64,000 nucleotides of DNA from DATEKX01 sp963726785. Its GTDB lineage: Bacteria > Acidobacteriota > Blastocatellia > UBA7656. The DNA lies in NCBI GenBank assembly GCA_963726785.1, contig CAVSDJ010000010.1:1-64000 (forward strand), written 5' to 3'. The position numbers and the translations under genes were made by a program. The notes beneath the pieces are model-generated. The model saw nothing but the letters and a program-made list of their open reading frames with translations. It was not told where the DNA came from and did no database searches. Of this stretch, positions 52,367-61,285 are shown piece by piece (within the stretch, counting starts at the first letter, position 1; each line of letters begins with the position of its first letter).

Positions 52367-53200
52367 ATGAAAAGGCTTACGGCTCTCTCAACATTATCGC
52401 TGATAATGTCAACTCTACTCATTTCATCCTTCACATCTGTCAGAGCGGATGTTGATGACCGGATATTCGATTTCAATAACGCTTTCTACTGGCAAAACGG
52501 CGTAGACCCGGTCAAGATTGTAAACCGAGTCAACGGCACACCGCCAAGGTCTGTTTTTGACAGTCCAATTTTCCCGTCTCAGACAAACGTCAGAATGCTG
52601 GCGACTAATCCGGCCTATGCGCACAATGGCAACATCACGTTCTGGTCTGTGATGGGCGATATATTTGTCGAAGGCTTCACGAATGACGCCGCCGGTCGCA
52701 GAGCGAAGCAGATAGCCGACAGAAGCATTCTTTACGTCTTTCCCACGCGCACTGGAAACCCGATAGGGCTGGGCAACAATCGTCAAGCAGACATTGTAGA
52801 CCTGCGCAACGGTTACTTCAGCGGCAACCCTCTTGGGCTATGGCTCCACGTTTGGATCAGCTACACAGACCGCGCATTCAACACGTCGGATGGTCGAAAG
52901 GCGCTTAATGATCTGACGAAGAGGAACGGCCTTGCGCTGGATGGAACACCGATAATTAGAACGCTCAGCGAACTCGAAAACCTTCTGAGCAAAGGCTTCG
53001 CCGCCAAACGTCTTCGCAATCCGAACGGCTCGGAAGGCCCGATGTACGGCATCTGCCCTGTCATTGAAGACCCGACAGACGGAGGCATCGCACCCGACGC
53101 AACTCTCAACTTTGTCCGTAAGCCGGATGGCACGCCGCTAGAGCCTCAGTTTTTGAGGAATTTCACGAGCCTGCAAACTACAGGTGACTGGGCCAACTAA
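52367..53200 (+). CDS. Secreted hypothetical protein beside the Cpx-like system
   Basis: A 277-residue exported protein (ALSTLSLIMSTLLISSFTSV signal). Mature sequence DRIFDFNNAFYWQNGVDPVK … LGLWLHVWISYTDRAF … MYGICPVIEDPTDGGIAPD has no family I recognise. ATG 52367 has CAGGAGA 11 nt upstream; a longer frame begins at 52331. It is divergent from cpxR-like and preceded by site A, so it is a likely target of that system. A perfect palindromic terminator follows. Confidence 0.65.
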   Translation: MKRLTALSTLSLIMSTLLISSFTSVRADVDDRIFDFNNAFYWQNGVDPVKIVNRVNGTPPRSVFDSPIFPSQTNVRMLATNPAYAHNGNITFWSVMGDIFVEGFTNDAAGRRAKQIADRSILYVFPTRTGNPIGLGNNRQADIVDLRNGYFSGNPLGLWLHVWISYTDRAFNTSDGRKALNDLTKRNGLALDGTPIIRTLSELENLLSKGFAAKRLRNPNGSEGPMYGICPVIEDPTDGGIAPDATLNFVRKPDGTPLEPQFLRNFTSLQTTGDWAN

Positions 53201-53242
53201 GCGAGCGGCAACAAGACAGGGGTTTAATGATGGTCGTTTTAT

Positions 53243-53284
53243 GCAATCAAGCCCGCGAGCAACGTTGCTCGCGGGCTTGATTGC
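53243..53284. terminator. Perfect 42-nt palindrome, bidirectional terminator
   Basis: GCAATCAAGCCCGCGAGCAAC at 53243-53263 is followed directly by its exact complement. It lies between the convergent 52367 gene and the haloperoxidase gene. Confidence 0.8.
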
Positions 53285-53310
53285 GTTAGGTGTGACTGCA
53301 AGCTACGAAG

Positions 53311-54807
53311 TTACTTCGTGGAAGACTTCTTTGAAGCAGGCACGGGCAGGTACAAAGTCTTAAAGGTTTGATGTCCCACTTTCCTTCCTTGCGCAATGCC
53401 TTCGGTTTTATCGAACGCCCAGTGAATGCCGAGATAGATTCGGCTCTGGCCGTTTTCTTCTTCGGCCTGCGACAAGGTCGCGAAGCTGCGCGGAATCAAC
53501 GGGCGTATATGGCCATCGTTGCCTACCGTCGTCCCGTTAAATTCATCCGAAATGAATGTGAAGGGGATATTGTCCGTCCCGTAGAAATCGCGCAGAGTTT
53601 GGAACAGAGCGCCTCCGAACGTTGCGTGACCTGACGGGTAAGCAGGGAAGGGCGGCGTGAAGTTCGGCCCTGTGAGATTGCTTGCGGGCGCTCCGAGCGG
53701 CGAGAAAAGCGGATCGCCGACAGTGTTGGAATTGCCATCACCTAAGCCGGACGGACCTGAGCCGGGGTCGGATTCGCGTATGCCTCCGATTGGACGCCAG
53801 AATTGATAGAAATACTTCGACTCCCAGGATGCGATGCCTGCGTCAGCCATAGCCACATGCGCCAACGTCAGGAGCCGCAAGAGATGTATTCCGGTTGTGC
53901 CCTTCAGGCCAGCAATCAGCACCGCAATCTGATTATAGAGCCTCGGCGGCGCGCACAAGCTTGGGGTTCCATCGTATGCCCAGTAGATGCCAGCAATCGT
54001 CTGGTCCGCAGTGCGCTCTGTAGGAGTAATGAGACCATCGCCGCCCAATCGTTTCACTTCGTTGTACGCGGCGGTATATGCGGCGCTGTTCAGCGGAGGT
54101 GGAGGCGGAATCCTGTACTGATCCGCTGATTTCAGAACGAACGGTGTAACCTCGTTCCAATGCGCGCCCAGTGCGAGCGGATGAACGCTTATCGGGTCTT
54201 GTCTCCATATACCCGGAGCGAGACCCGGAATGTAATCTATATTGACTTTAGGCTCGGGGTGATTTGCGTGATCGTTTGCGCGCTGCGCCACTATCGCGGC
54301 AGCCGCCCATTTCCCGATGGCGATCCCGTTCGTTTTCAGTTGGCTGTTTGGAATCAAAGCGAGGTCATCAGCGAGCTTCGGGTCCAGGATCGACTGCTGC
54401 GATGGGAACATCGCTACCAGCGCATCGTGCGCGGCCTGCGCGATTGCCGCATCCGTCGAGCCGGGACCAGCCTTCTTGTTGCCTGTTATATAGGATTTGA
54501 AGCCGCCGACAATAGCATTCATCGCCTCGAACATAGCTATGTGGACGATTGCCATCGCTCGGGATGCTCGGCACGGCCCGACTTGTTCGCCAAAGACACG
54601 TGTTTCGCCCGGCGCAACAGGCGTGTGATCGAGACCGCTGCAATCAACCGCGATTTTATTCCAGCGAAGAATTGCCGTTGAGGGCGGAGGGGCATCCACC
54701 ACTTCCCCTACATTAGGAGACTGAAATGCCCTGGCAGGCACTGCTATGCTCAGGACGAGAACAGCCAGCATCGAGACTATAATCTTCTGATTCAATTTGA
54801 CTAACAT
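53311..54807 (-). CDS. Vanadium-dependent haloperoxidase-like secreted protein (PAP2 superfamily)
   Basis: A 498-residue exported enzyme (signal IIVSMLAVLVLSIAVPARA). All vanadate-binding motifs of vanadium haloperoxidases and related acid phosphatases are intact: KYFYQFWRP (KxxxxxxRP), YPSGHATF (PSGH) and SRIYLGIHWAFD (SRxxxGxHxxxD). It may oxidise halides with peroxide, or act as a phosphatase of the same fold; the sequence alone does not decide. Start 54807 is chosen because AAGGAGG lies about 10 nt upstream. Confidence 0.88.
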   Translation of the reverse strand: MLVKLNQKIIVSMLAVLVLSIAVPARAFQSPNVGEVVDAPPPSTAILRWNKIAVDCSGLDHTPVAPGETRVFGEQVGPCRASRAMAIVHIAMFEAMNAIVGGFKSYITGNKKAGPGSTDAAIAQAAHDALVAMFPSQQSILDPKLADDLALIPNSQLKTNGIAIGKWAAAAIVAQRANDHANHPEPKVNIDYIPGLAPGIWRQDPISVHPLALGAHWNEVTPFVLKSADQYRIPPPPPLNSAAYTAAYNEVKRLGGDGLITPTERTADQTIAGIYWAYDGTPSLCAPPRLYNQIAVLIAGLKGTTGIHLLRLLTLAHVAMADAGIASWESKYFYQFWRPIGGIRESDPGSGPSGLGDGNSNTVGDPLFSPLGAPASNLTGPNFTPPFPAYPSGHATFGGALFQTLRDFYGTDNIPFTFISDEFNGTTVGNDGHIRPLIPRSFATLSQAEEENGQSRIYLGIHWAFDKTEGIAQGRKVGHQTFKTLYLPVPASKKSSTK

Positions 54808-55131
54808 GCGAAATGTACCTCCTTGTGCCATCCATGAACTCAGGCGAACGCCTTGTTCCGGTTAGACCTGTGTAAGCGGAAAATGTATTACTGATGGGTG
54901 AGTTGTAAATTTCAACTGCCCACGATCACACCCAAGTGAAACCTAACTACGAGAAGGGCGGACAAAGTATATATCAACTGCGTCGAAATTGTGTAGAGGG
55001 TCGAGCGTTTTTATTTAGTTGAAATTTAAACGCAATAATTAGTATTTATGTAGTCAAGCGCGATGTCGCGCTTGACTACATAAGCTACCCCACTCGTGTC
55101 GCTCGCTTCAGTCCGCAGTTGACAAATTGCC
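54808..55131. other. Intergenic region with one palindrome
   Basis: Upstream region of the haloperoxidase gene and downstream of the glycine-zipper gene. Apart from the palindrome at 55046-55083 no clear feature is visible. Confidence 0.4.
55046..55083. terminator. 18-bp-arm palindrome downstream of the glycine-zipper gene
   Basis: TTATGTAGTCAAGCGCGA at 55046-55063 and its exact complement at 55066-55083 are separated by TG. It probably terminates the minus-strand gene that ends at 55132. Confidence 0.75.
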
Positions 55132-55857
55132 TTAAGGCTTTTTCGCAGGAGGCTGCGAATTCTGGTCTTCCTGTTGAATTGGCCGAGGCGAGGCGCTCGG
55201 CTGCTGTATTACAGGCAAGGTCAAAGGTTTAGCAAACTTTATTCGGAAAACCGCGCCCGGAGCGACTCGCACATCGCCGCCTTTTGTAAGCAATAATCCG
55301 CCCAGCAATCCTCCTCCCAATACTGCTCCGGCGGCTCCTCCTCCGCCACCCATCAATATGGTTCCGAGCGCGCCAGCGCCTCCGATAGTCGCGCCGCGCT
55401 CTACATTTTCAGCGGTTCTTTTGCCGCTGCGGCTGCCGCTGACTTTGCCTTCTTCATCGGATTTCATCTTTTCGTTGTTAGTCCAATCGTCTATCGCTGT
55501 GATCTCGACCGCGACCGGCTCATCGCCCCAGGGCATGCGAACTTGCTCGAAGACCAGAACGATCTTTCCGTTCTTCTGACCTCTTCCGGCTGGCGTCACT
55601 TGAGCTACTTTGCCGCGAAATTCAGTTCCGCGTCCGAGCACCATCTCGCTACCCACGTAAATAGGCTCATCCAAAACCGCTGTGATGGGGTCACCCGGCT
55701 CGTTCAATTTAGAATTGATATGCGACTGCAACACGAGGCGGGCTTTTGTTTCCGGCTCGATTGTGGCTTCGCGCGCAGCTTGCGGCCTCGCTTGTGTAGC
55801 CGCGCAAAATAAAGCCGCGCAAAGTAAAACTGCGAACACACTTTTTCTTATTTTCAT
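55132..55857 (-). CDS. Exported glycine-zipper protein
   Basis: A 241-residue exported protein (signal VFAVLLCAALFCAATQARP). Residues about 40-130 (ARLVLQSHINSKLNEPGDPI … GRGTEFRGKVAQVTPAGRG) are beta-rich. About 160-195 is a glycine zipper (ATIGGAGALGTILMGGGGGA), suggesting membrane insertion or oligomerisation, and the tail is Pro/Gln-rich. The beta part resembles the TrbI/VirB10-like C-terminal fold often seen in acidobacterial hypothetical proteins; I give no function. Confidence 0.65.
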   Translation of the reverse strand: MKIRKSVFAVLLCAALFCAATQARPQAAREATIEPETKARLVLQSHINSKLNEPGDPITAVLDEPIYVGSEMVLGRGTEFRGKVAQVTPAGRGQKNGKIVLVFEQVRMPWGDEPVAVEITAIDDWTNNEKMKSDEEGKVSGSRSGKRTAENVERGATIGGAGALGTILMGGGGGAAGAVLGGGLLGGLLLTKGGDVRVAPGAVFRIKFAKPLTLPVIQQPSASPRPIQQEDQNSQPPAKKP

Positions 55858-56358
55858 GTAAGAACCTTTCGTTTAATCGGTAGATACGCCTTTCGATTAT
55901 TGTGCGGGCAAGACCATCACTGCCCAGCCTACGAACGCGAGTTTAGCTGAAGTCTTGCAGTTCAAATTGACGATTTTGTTTCCTGTAAAGAAATGTGAAG
56001 CGGAATTGACAAAACTAAATATGCCCTTAACGAAACCTTGACTTTGTTTTTGAAAGTAGCGGCGTTCTACGCAATGTCTTAAAGATTTTATAAGTTGATT
56101 TGCAATTCGTCTTCGGCTGTGTGCTCACGTTTATAGCATTTGAGTTTGTGTGCTGTGAGCGCTCTCCTCACTCAAAGCTTTCGAGAACTATCTCTCGCCC
56201 TTGTAAAAAACATACGTAAGCATCGCTCCGCCCGTGCTTGAACAAAACAAGGTTTCCTGGACCGTGATAGTCGTTGCCTGCTTTCGGAAAGCGGCGATCA
56301 CAATCGCTATCCCTGCCGCCTGACTTTTTTAGAAAGGACGCTGAGACAAGATGAGATT
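55858..56358. promoter_or_regulatory. Long divergent upstream region
   Basis: About 500 bp between the divergent glycine-zipper and di-heme genes. It contains the composite box at 56006-56064; the remaining 300 bp before the di-heme gene hold only short hairpins (for example GCTTTCGGAAAGC at 56280-56292) and no supported ORF. Confidence 0.4.
56006..56064. promoter_or_regulatory. Composite CpxR-like box, site B
   Basis: TTGACA at 56006, CTTAAC at 56026, CTTGAC at 56037 and CGGCG at 56060. TTGACA to CTTAAC (20 bp) and CTTAAC to CTTGAC (11 bp) match site A exactly. Confidence 0.5.
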
Positions 56359-57702
56359 TTGAAAATAACCGCTTTGATCTTTTTTGCGGCAGCGCTTGTT
56401 ATGCCTGCTGCTTTTACCAGTGTCATACAGAGACAATCCTTGACCACACGCCCGGAAAGCTTTCAGTCCCGCATGGAGAGATTCCAGCATACCGAAGTGG
56501 TCGAAGACGAAGACAGCCCTGCTGTTGGCACTAATGCCAACGCGACCGAAGCGCCGACAGGCTTTGACAATCTGACAAACGGCTTCGATGAGCAAGGGCC
56601 GCCTTTCGATTCCATAAATGGAGACAACGTCGTGGCGCTTCGTTCCTTCAACGATAACCGATTTATATTCGAGGAGGTTGAACACGCGTCGGATGGGCTT
56701 GGGCCTACGTATAACGCGCAAAGTTGTGGAGAGTGCCACCAGAACGTTGCGACCGGAGGCGCAAGCCAGATAGCCGAGCACCGAACCGGACGCCTGACAA
56801 ATAACCGGTTCTTTGAATCTTTGGGCGGCTCGCTCATTCAATCGCGCGCGACTCATCCTGACATTGTGGAGCGCGTAGCCTTCGAGGACGGCGTCAGAAC
56901 TTTCCGCATCTCGACAAACACGCTGGGCAACGGCTATATCGAGTGCATTGCGAATAGCACCATAACTGCCATTCGAGACCAGCAACCTGCGAACATGCGC
57001 GGCACCGCGCTCATAGTCCCTGTGCTTGAAGGGGATAGCAGCCCACGTATCGGGCGTTTCGGATGGAAAAGCCAACACGCCAGCCTCGAATCGTTTTCCG
57101 CCGACGCATACCTCAACGAAATGGGGATCACCAGCCCTCTGTTCCCGGAAGAAAACACGTCCAGTGGCCGCGATGTCAGCCAGTACGATACGGTTGCTGA
57201 CCCTGAAGACGACGGGGAGGATCTTGTTGCATTCGCCAACTTCATGCGATCTACAAAAGCGCCGTCTCGCGGGCCTGTAACCGCTGATGTTCGGGCAGGC
57301 GAATCCCTGTTCAATCAGATAGAGTGCGCGGTTTGTCATGTTTCCTCAATCACTACGGCAGCGGCGGACACGAGCATTAACGGCGGTACATTCATCGTTC
57401 CGGCTGCCTTAGGTAATAAGATCGTCCACCCTTATAGCGATTTCTTGTTACATAACATCGGCACAGGCGACGGCATACCATTCCTGCCGACAGCGGAATT
57501 TGCATCAACAGCGAATCAAATTCGCACAGCCCCGCTATGGGCGCTCAGGACTCGCAACCGCCTGATGCACGATGGTTTAACGTTTACCAAGCAGGAAGCT
57601 ATCCAGCGTCACGCCGGTCAGGCCGCAAGCGTGACGCGCAGATACAATGCGCTTCCTACACGGCAGAAAAACCAATTGCTGGCGTTTCTGGATTCGCTTT
57701 AA
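56359..57702 (+). CDS. Di-heme oxidoreductase (DHOR family)
   Basis: A 447-residue exported cytochrome-like protein with start TTG at 56359 and signal ITALIFFAAALVMPAAF. Two heme motifs are present: SCGECHQNVATGG (about residue 125) and ECAVCHVSSITT (about 325), with the DHOR features YNAQSCGECH and LLHNIGTGDGIPF plus a late LRTRNRLMHDGLT. The family is described as di-heme thiol-oxidoreductase-like; the substrate is unknown. The start is weak: an ATG at 56351 opens only a three-codon frame and AAGGACG lies upstream. The composite box at 56006 is its probable control region. Confidence 0.82.
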   Translation: MKITALIFFAAALVMPAAFTSVIQRQSLTTRPESFQSRMERFQHTEVVEDEDSPAVGTNANATEAPTGFDNLTNGFDEQGPPFDSINGDNVVALRSFNDNRFIFEEVEHASDGLGPTYNAQSCGECHQNVATGGASQIAEHRTGRLTNNRFFESLGGSLIQSRATHPDIVERVAFEDGVRTFRISTNTLGNGYIECIANSTITAIRDQQPANMRGTALIVPVLEGDSSPRIGRFGWKSQHASLESFSADAYLNEMGITSPLFPEENTSSGRDVSQYDTVADPEDDGEDLVAFANFMRSTKAPSRGPVTADVRAGESLFNQIECAVCHVSSITTAAADTSINGGTFIVPAALGNKIVHPYSDFLLHNIGTGDGIPFLPTAEFASTANQIRTAPLWALRTRNRLMHDGLTFTKQEAIQRHAGQAASVTRRYNALPTRQKNQLLAFLDSL

Positions 57703-57715
57703 GTAATGAAGAAAG

Positions 57716-57840
57716 TTCACCGCAGAGACGCGGAAGAGAATGATGAAGTATGAACGATGAACGATGAATTAAAGAATTTCTCTTCAGTTCATCATTCATC
57801 ATTCCGCATTCATCGTTTTCTTCCGCGTCTCTGCGGTGAA
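57716..57840. repeat. CACCGCAGAGACGC inverted repeat copy 3 carrying an AACGATGAA repeat inside
   Basis: Outer arms 57716-57738 and 57818-57840 (TTCACCGCAGAGACGCGGAA and complement) belong to the family at 4470 and 37983. Between them, about 57745-57816, is an AACGATGAA-type inverted repeat like 42959-43044. This is direct evidence of one element inserted in, or exchanged into, another. Confidence 0.88.
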
Positions 57841-57846
57841 TCTCCT

Positions 57847-57919
57847 AAGTGTCAAGATGCGGGGGCTTGAAATTGACAAAACTTCACAAACCTTAACGCC
57901 GATTTCTATAGCAGCGGCG
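57847..57919. promoter_or_regulatory. Composite CpxR-like box, site C
   Basis: AAGTGTCAAG at 57847, TTGAAATTGACA ending 57878, CTTAAC at 57892 and CGGCG at 57915. The CTTGAC box is degenerate and the overall span is about one helical turn shorter than sites A and B. Confidence 0.45.
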
Positions 57920-58057
57920 TTCCATAAATCGAAGGGTTGTTGCGCAGATTCGCTACCTAATGGTAGGCAGTTATCAAGCACATAGCCTTTGCGAATCTCA
58001 GTCGGATAAGCAACAACCCTTAAACTCCAAAACTGATAAACAAGGAAGAAGTGATTT

Positions 58058-59110
58058 ATGAGGTTCAAGGTGCAAGGTCTGAATAAAGTAATTTCTGCGG
58101 TAATAACTCTAACAATGCTGTCCGTGTCCGTCGCCGCATTTCCGCACGGTAGCGACACGGAAACCAAGAGCGCGCCCAAAGCCCCTGAGCCGCTCAAGGA
58201 TAATGAAAACCCGTTGAAGATCGGCAGTCGGGACATAAACAAAAGAACTATAGATTTTTACTCGCTGGAGAAAGAGACGAAGGTAGGCCGTCAGCTTGCC
58301 GCCGAAATAGACCAGAAAGGCAAGTTCATAACCGACCCGGTCATCACTGAATATATAAACCGTCTGGGCCAGAACATCGTGCTGCACTCGGACGCGAAAG
58401 TGCCGTTCACGATAAAGGTCCTGGAGTCGGCTGATGTAAATGCGTTCGCTCTGCCCGGAGGCTTTTTCTATATCAACAGCGGAGCCATTCTCGCAGCCGA
58501 TAGCGAAGCGGAAATCGTAGGCGTTATGGCGCACGAGATTGCGCATGTTGCCGCGCGACACGGCGTCGAGCAGGCATCAAAAGGCGCGCTCTTTCAGTAC
58601 CTGTCAATCCCGCTGATTTTTGTCGGCGGCCCTTTGGGAGCCATCGCGCAGAATGCCGCGAACATTCTTGTGCCGTTGACGTTTTTGAAATTCAGTCGCG
58701 GCGCTGAAGAAGAAGCAGACCGGCTCGGTCTTCAATATATGTGGGCATCGGGTTATGACCCTACAGGGATGCTCAGTTTCTTTGAAAAGCTTAAATCGAA
58801 AGAGAAGAAAGAGCCGGGCGCGCTGGCGAAGATATTCAGCACTCACCCGGCAACCGGCGACCGCATCGAAAAGGCGCGCGACCTGCTTGTGCGCTTTCCT
58901 GAGCGCGACGAGTATACGATATCAACATCAGAATTCAATCTCGTAAAACAGAGGTTGCTCGCTCAAATCAACAAAGACATGCCAGCCAACACTGGCAAAG
59001 CCGCCCCGACGCTCAAAAGAAAACCTTCAAGCACCAGTTCCAACGGTGACGAGGAGAAAGCCCCGCCTACGTTGAAGCGTAAACCCGGCAGCGAACCGGA
59101 TAACGACTAA
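58058..59110 (+). CDS. M48 family periplasmic metalloprotease
   Basis: A 350-residue exported Zn protease (signal VISAVITLTMLSVSVAAF). Catalytic HEIAHVAARHG (HExxH, about residue 165) and the third ligand in EEEADRLGLQYM are present, as is the typical FALPGGFFYINSGAIL upstream of the site. The C-terminus holds two copies of APTLKRKP-like sequence in a disordered tail. Relatives (LoiP, BepA, Oma1-like) act in envelope protein quality control. Placement downstream of a CpxR-like box fits such a role. AAGGAAG precedes the ATG. Confidence 0.9.
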   Translation: MRFKVQGLNKVISAVITLTMLSVSVAAFPHGSDTETKSAPKAPEPLKDNENPLKIGSRDINKRTIDFYSLEKETKVGRQLAAEIDQKGKFITDPVITEYINRLGQNIVLHSDAKVPFTIKVLESADVNAFALPGGFFYINSGAILAADSEAEIVGVMAHEIAHVAARHGVEQASKGALFQYLSIPLIFVGGPLGAIAQNAANILVPLTFLKFSRGAEEEADRLGLQYMWASGYDPTGMLSFFEKLKSKEKKEPGALAKIFSTHPATGDRIEKARDLLVRFPERDEYTISTSEFNLVKQRLLAQINKDMPANTGKAAPTLKRKPSSTSSNGDEEKAPPTLKRKPGSEPDND

Positions 59111-59178
59111 CCTTTTTATAAAACAAAATGAGAGATCGTGTTGTCTTAATCAACGCGATGAAAATCTAAGGAGTACAT

Positions 59179-60654
59179 ATGCAACGTGCCTTTCGTTCAT
59201 TAAGAAAGTCGTCGCTTTCTTTATTAATGATTTCGCTTGTTTCTCTTTTACCAAATCTCGCCAGCGCATCTTCGGCGAGAACCGCTGCCCCGGCCAGACA
59301 AAACCGAACTCAACCGTTGCCCATTTCAGGCTCGCGCGCATTCATCAACTACAGGACTGATGGCAAGATCGGATGCCGCGAAGCGACCGAAGCAGAAGCC
59401 AGCGCCTTGAAGCAGCGCAGAGGTCAATCTCTGCATGTGATCTCACGGGATCGTTCGGTCAGCACGCAGAGTCTTTCCGTCGAAAGCGCGGGATTGCAGA
59501 TCGTCCTTCGAGCGACAAACCAGTTGGAAAATTTTCCTACGGCCAAAACGGCTTTCCTGAATGCCGCCGCCACGTGGGAATCTTTGATCAGCACGCCCAT
59601 CACCGTGGTCATTGACGTGGATTTTGGGCCAACGTGGTTCGGTGAACAGTATGATGATGATGTGCTCGGCCAGACCGATTCTCAGGCGCTCGGTGATAGC
59701 TCGATATACAGCGAAGTGCGAGACAGCCTTGTCGGCCTGGCTGCAACCGGCGATCAGGTCGGGCTTTTTGGGCAGTTGCCTCAGTCCGCTGTTCCGACAG
59801 ACATAGGGACGACCACTTACGTTCTGGCTTCATCCGCACAGTGGCGCGCGCTCGGATTCATCAACCCCGTGGCAGACCCTGATTCTGAGCAAAATGATTT
59901 GGGCGACCCGCCTGCTGTCGGGTTCAACTCGGATTTCGATTATGACTTCGACCCGTCGGACGGCGTTGATTCTGACAGGATTGATTTCGATTCGGTGGCC
60001 GCGCACGAGCTTGGGCACGTGTTGGGATTTATGTCGAATACGGGTTACAGAGAACTGGTTCGCAATACGCCTGTGGCCGTTACGGTCTGGGATATATTCC
60101 GCTTCCGGCCCGGCGTCACGCTTGATAGTTTTGCGACGGCGCAAAGGATATTATCTTCGGGAGGCAGCCAGGAATTTTTTGACGGCAGCAGAGAAGTCGC
60201 GCTATCTACAGGACGGCCAGACGGCACAGGCGGAGACAGGGAACAATCATCTCACTGGAAAGATGATCGCCTGACAGGAAACTACGTCGGCATTATGGAC
60301 CCGACTCTGGCAGACGGACAGCGAGACACGATTACCGAGAATGATCTCGCCGCGCTGAGAAGTTTCGGCTACACAGTCGTTGGAGATGCGAGCAGTGCCG
60401 ACGAGCCGACGATAAAAAACGCCTCTTTCAATGGGAGGAAGCTGAAGATCAAAGGGAAAAAATTTAAGGGAGAGCTTCAAGTCGAAATTAACGGTCTTGT
60501 TCTAGCTTCTACTATCGAGTTGAACGTCAACAGTTCCGGTAAGAAGCTGGAAATCAAAGCCAGTCAAAGCGTCCTCAACCTCCTGAGCGGCACCAATCAA
60601 GTGCGAGTCATCAGCAACGGCGTCGCTTCAAACACTTTTGCCTTCACCTTGTGA
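59179..60654 (+). CDS. Secreted zinc metalloprotease with C-terminal IPT-like domain
   Basis: A 491-residue exported protein (signal SLSLLMISLVSLLPNLASAS). The zinc site is AAHELGHVLGFMSN (HExxHxxGF), and GIMDPTLADGQRDTITENDL is the conserved segment after the active site, as in NF038122-type metalloproteases. The C-terminal 80 residues (PTIKNASFNGRKLKIKGKKF … ISNGVASNTFAFTL) form an IPT/TIG-like Ig domain, similar to the one on the dioxygenase at 61402. AAGGAG lies upstream of the ATG. A hairpin terminator follows at 60662. Confidence 0.85.
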   Translation: MQRAFRSLRKSSLSLLMISLVSLLPNLASASSARTAAPARQNRTQPLPISGSRAFINYRTDGKIGCREATEAEASALKQRRGQSLHVISRDRSVSTQSLSVESAGLQIVLRATNQLENFPTAKTAFLNAAATWESLISTPITVVIDVDFGPTWFGEQYDDDVLGQTDSQALGDSSIYSEVRDSLVGLAATGDQVGLFGQLPQSAVPTDIGTTTYVLASSAQWRALGFINPVADPDSEQNDLGDPPAVGFNSDFDYDFDPSDGVDSDRIDFDSVAAHELGHVLGFMSNTGYRELVRNTPVAVTVWDIFRFRPGVTLDSFATAQRILSSGGSQEFFDGSREVALSTGRPDGTGGDREQSSHWKDDRLTGNYVGIMDPTLADGQRDTITENDLAALRSFGYTVVGDASSADEPTIKNASFNGRKLKIKGKKFKGELQVEINGLVLASTIELNVNSSGKKLEIKASQSVLNLLSGTNQVRVISNGVASNTFAFTL

Positions 60655-60661
60655 TCGAGCC

Positions 60662-60697
60662 TTTGCGAATGGGTGTAACGCTACACCCATTCGCAAA
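60662..60697 (+). terminator. 16-bp hairpin terminator
   Basis: TTTGCGAATGGGTGTA at 60662-60677 pairs perfectly with 60682-60697, 4-nt loop, immediately after the metalloprotease stop. Confidence 0.8.
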
Positions 60698-60791
60698 ACT
60701 CTGCTGATTCTTGACAATCTCTGGACATCTATTTTTAACCGCCGCGCGTTGATTAAATCGGAGCGGGTAAAGAAGCATATCCGCTTTGAGC

Positions 60792-60838
60792 AATCCGGGA
60801 AGGTCGCCAAATCCAGCTTGGGTGAGCCTTCCCGGATT
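60792..60838. promoter_or_regulatory. 12-bp hairpin in leader of the LTxxQ gene
   Basis: AATCCGGGAAGG at 60792-60803 pairs with 60827-60838. It lies about 30 nt before the start codon of the 60871 gene and may regulate its translation. Confidence 0.4.
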
Positions 60839-60870
60839 CGAGATGGCGGTTACAGAACGGAGAGATATTT

Positions 60871-61263
60871 ATGAAGATGATGGCAAATGCTGATGTCAAC
60901 AGGCTGAAAGAAATACTTGAACCGGCGCATCAACCCGGCAGACTTTACGGCAGAGCTAAGTCGGAAATCAACGCAGCGATTTTTCTCGCAGAGTTGGATT
61001 TGACGGAAAATCAAAAAAGAGAGATTTATCACATTGTTGAGGATGAAGTGTCATACATAGAATTGCTTGAAAGCCAGTTGATCAAGAACTGTCGGCAATT
61101 GCAACTCGCTGCCAGAACTCTGTTGTTTAGCAAAGGGCAGCTTGAGCTTCTATTGATACAACGCGCGCAAATTCAAAAAGAGATTTTCGCATCAAGGCAG
61201 CAATTAAAGAGCAGAATTCTGGATGAACTGACGGCGGATCAGCGCGCAGCTTTAGAAATTTAG
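60871..61263 (+). CDS. Helical LTxxQ-motif protein (Spy/CpxP-like) without signal peptide
   Basis: A 130-residue all-helical charged protein. LTENQKREIYHIVEDE (about residues 45-60) and the C-terminal LTADQRAALEI match the paired LTxxQ motifs of the Spy/CpxP periplasmic chaperone family, at the usual distance. However, the N-terminus MKMMANADVNRLKEILEPAH has no signal peptide, so it would be cytoplasmic unless the start is wrong. ACGGAGAG precedes the ATG. Proximity to a CpxRA-like system and its boxes makes the resemblance notable. Confidence 0.55.
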   Translation: MKMMANADVNRLKEILEPAHQPGRLYGRAKSEINAAIFLAELDLTENQKREIYHIVEDEVSYIELLESQLIKNCRQLQLAARTLLFSKGQLELLLIQRAQIQKEIFASRQQLKSRILDELTADQRAALEI

Positions 61264-61285
61264 CGGCGGGCAGGTTTCCAAAATC

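Noticed and set aside
54160..54681. Plus-strand frame (173 codons) opposite the haloperoxidase
   Set aside because: No ribosome site or domain; the haloperoxidase motifs on the other strand are intact.
56329..57339. Long minus-strand frame (336 codons) opposite the di-heme oxidoreductase
   Set aside because: The plus-strand frame has two heme motifs and a signal peptide; the antisense frame has no recognisable feature.
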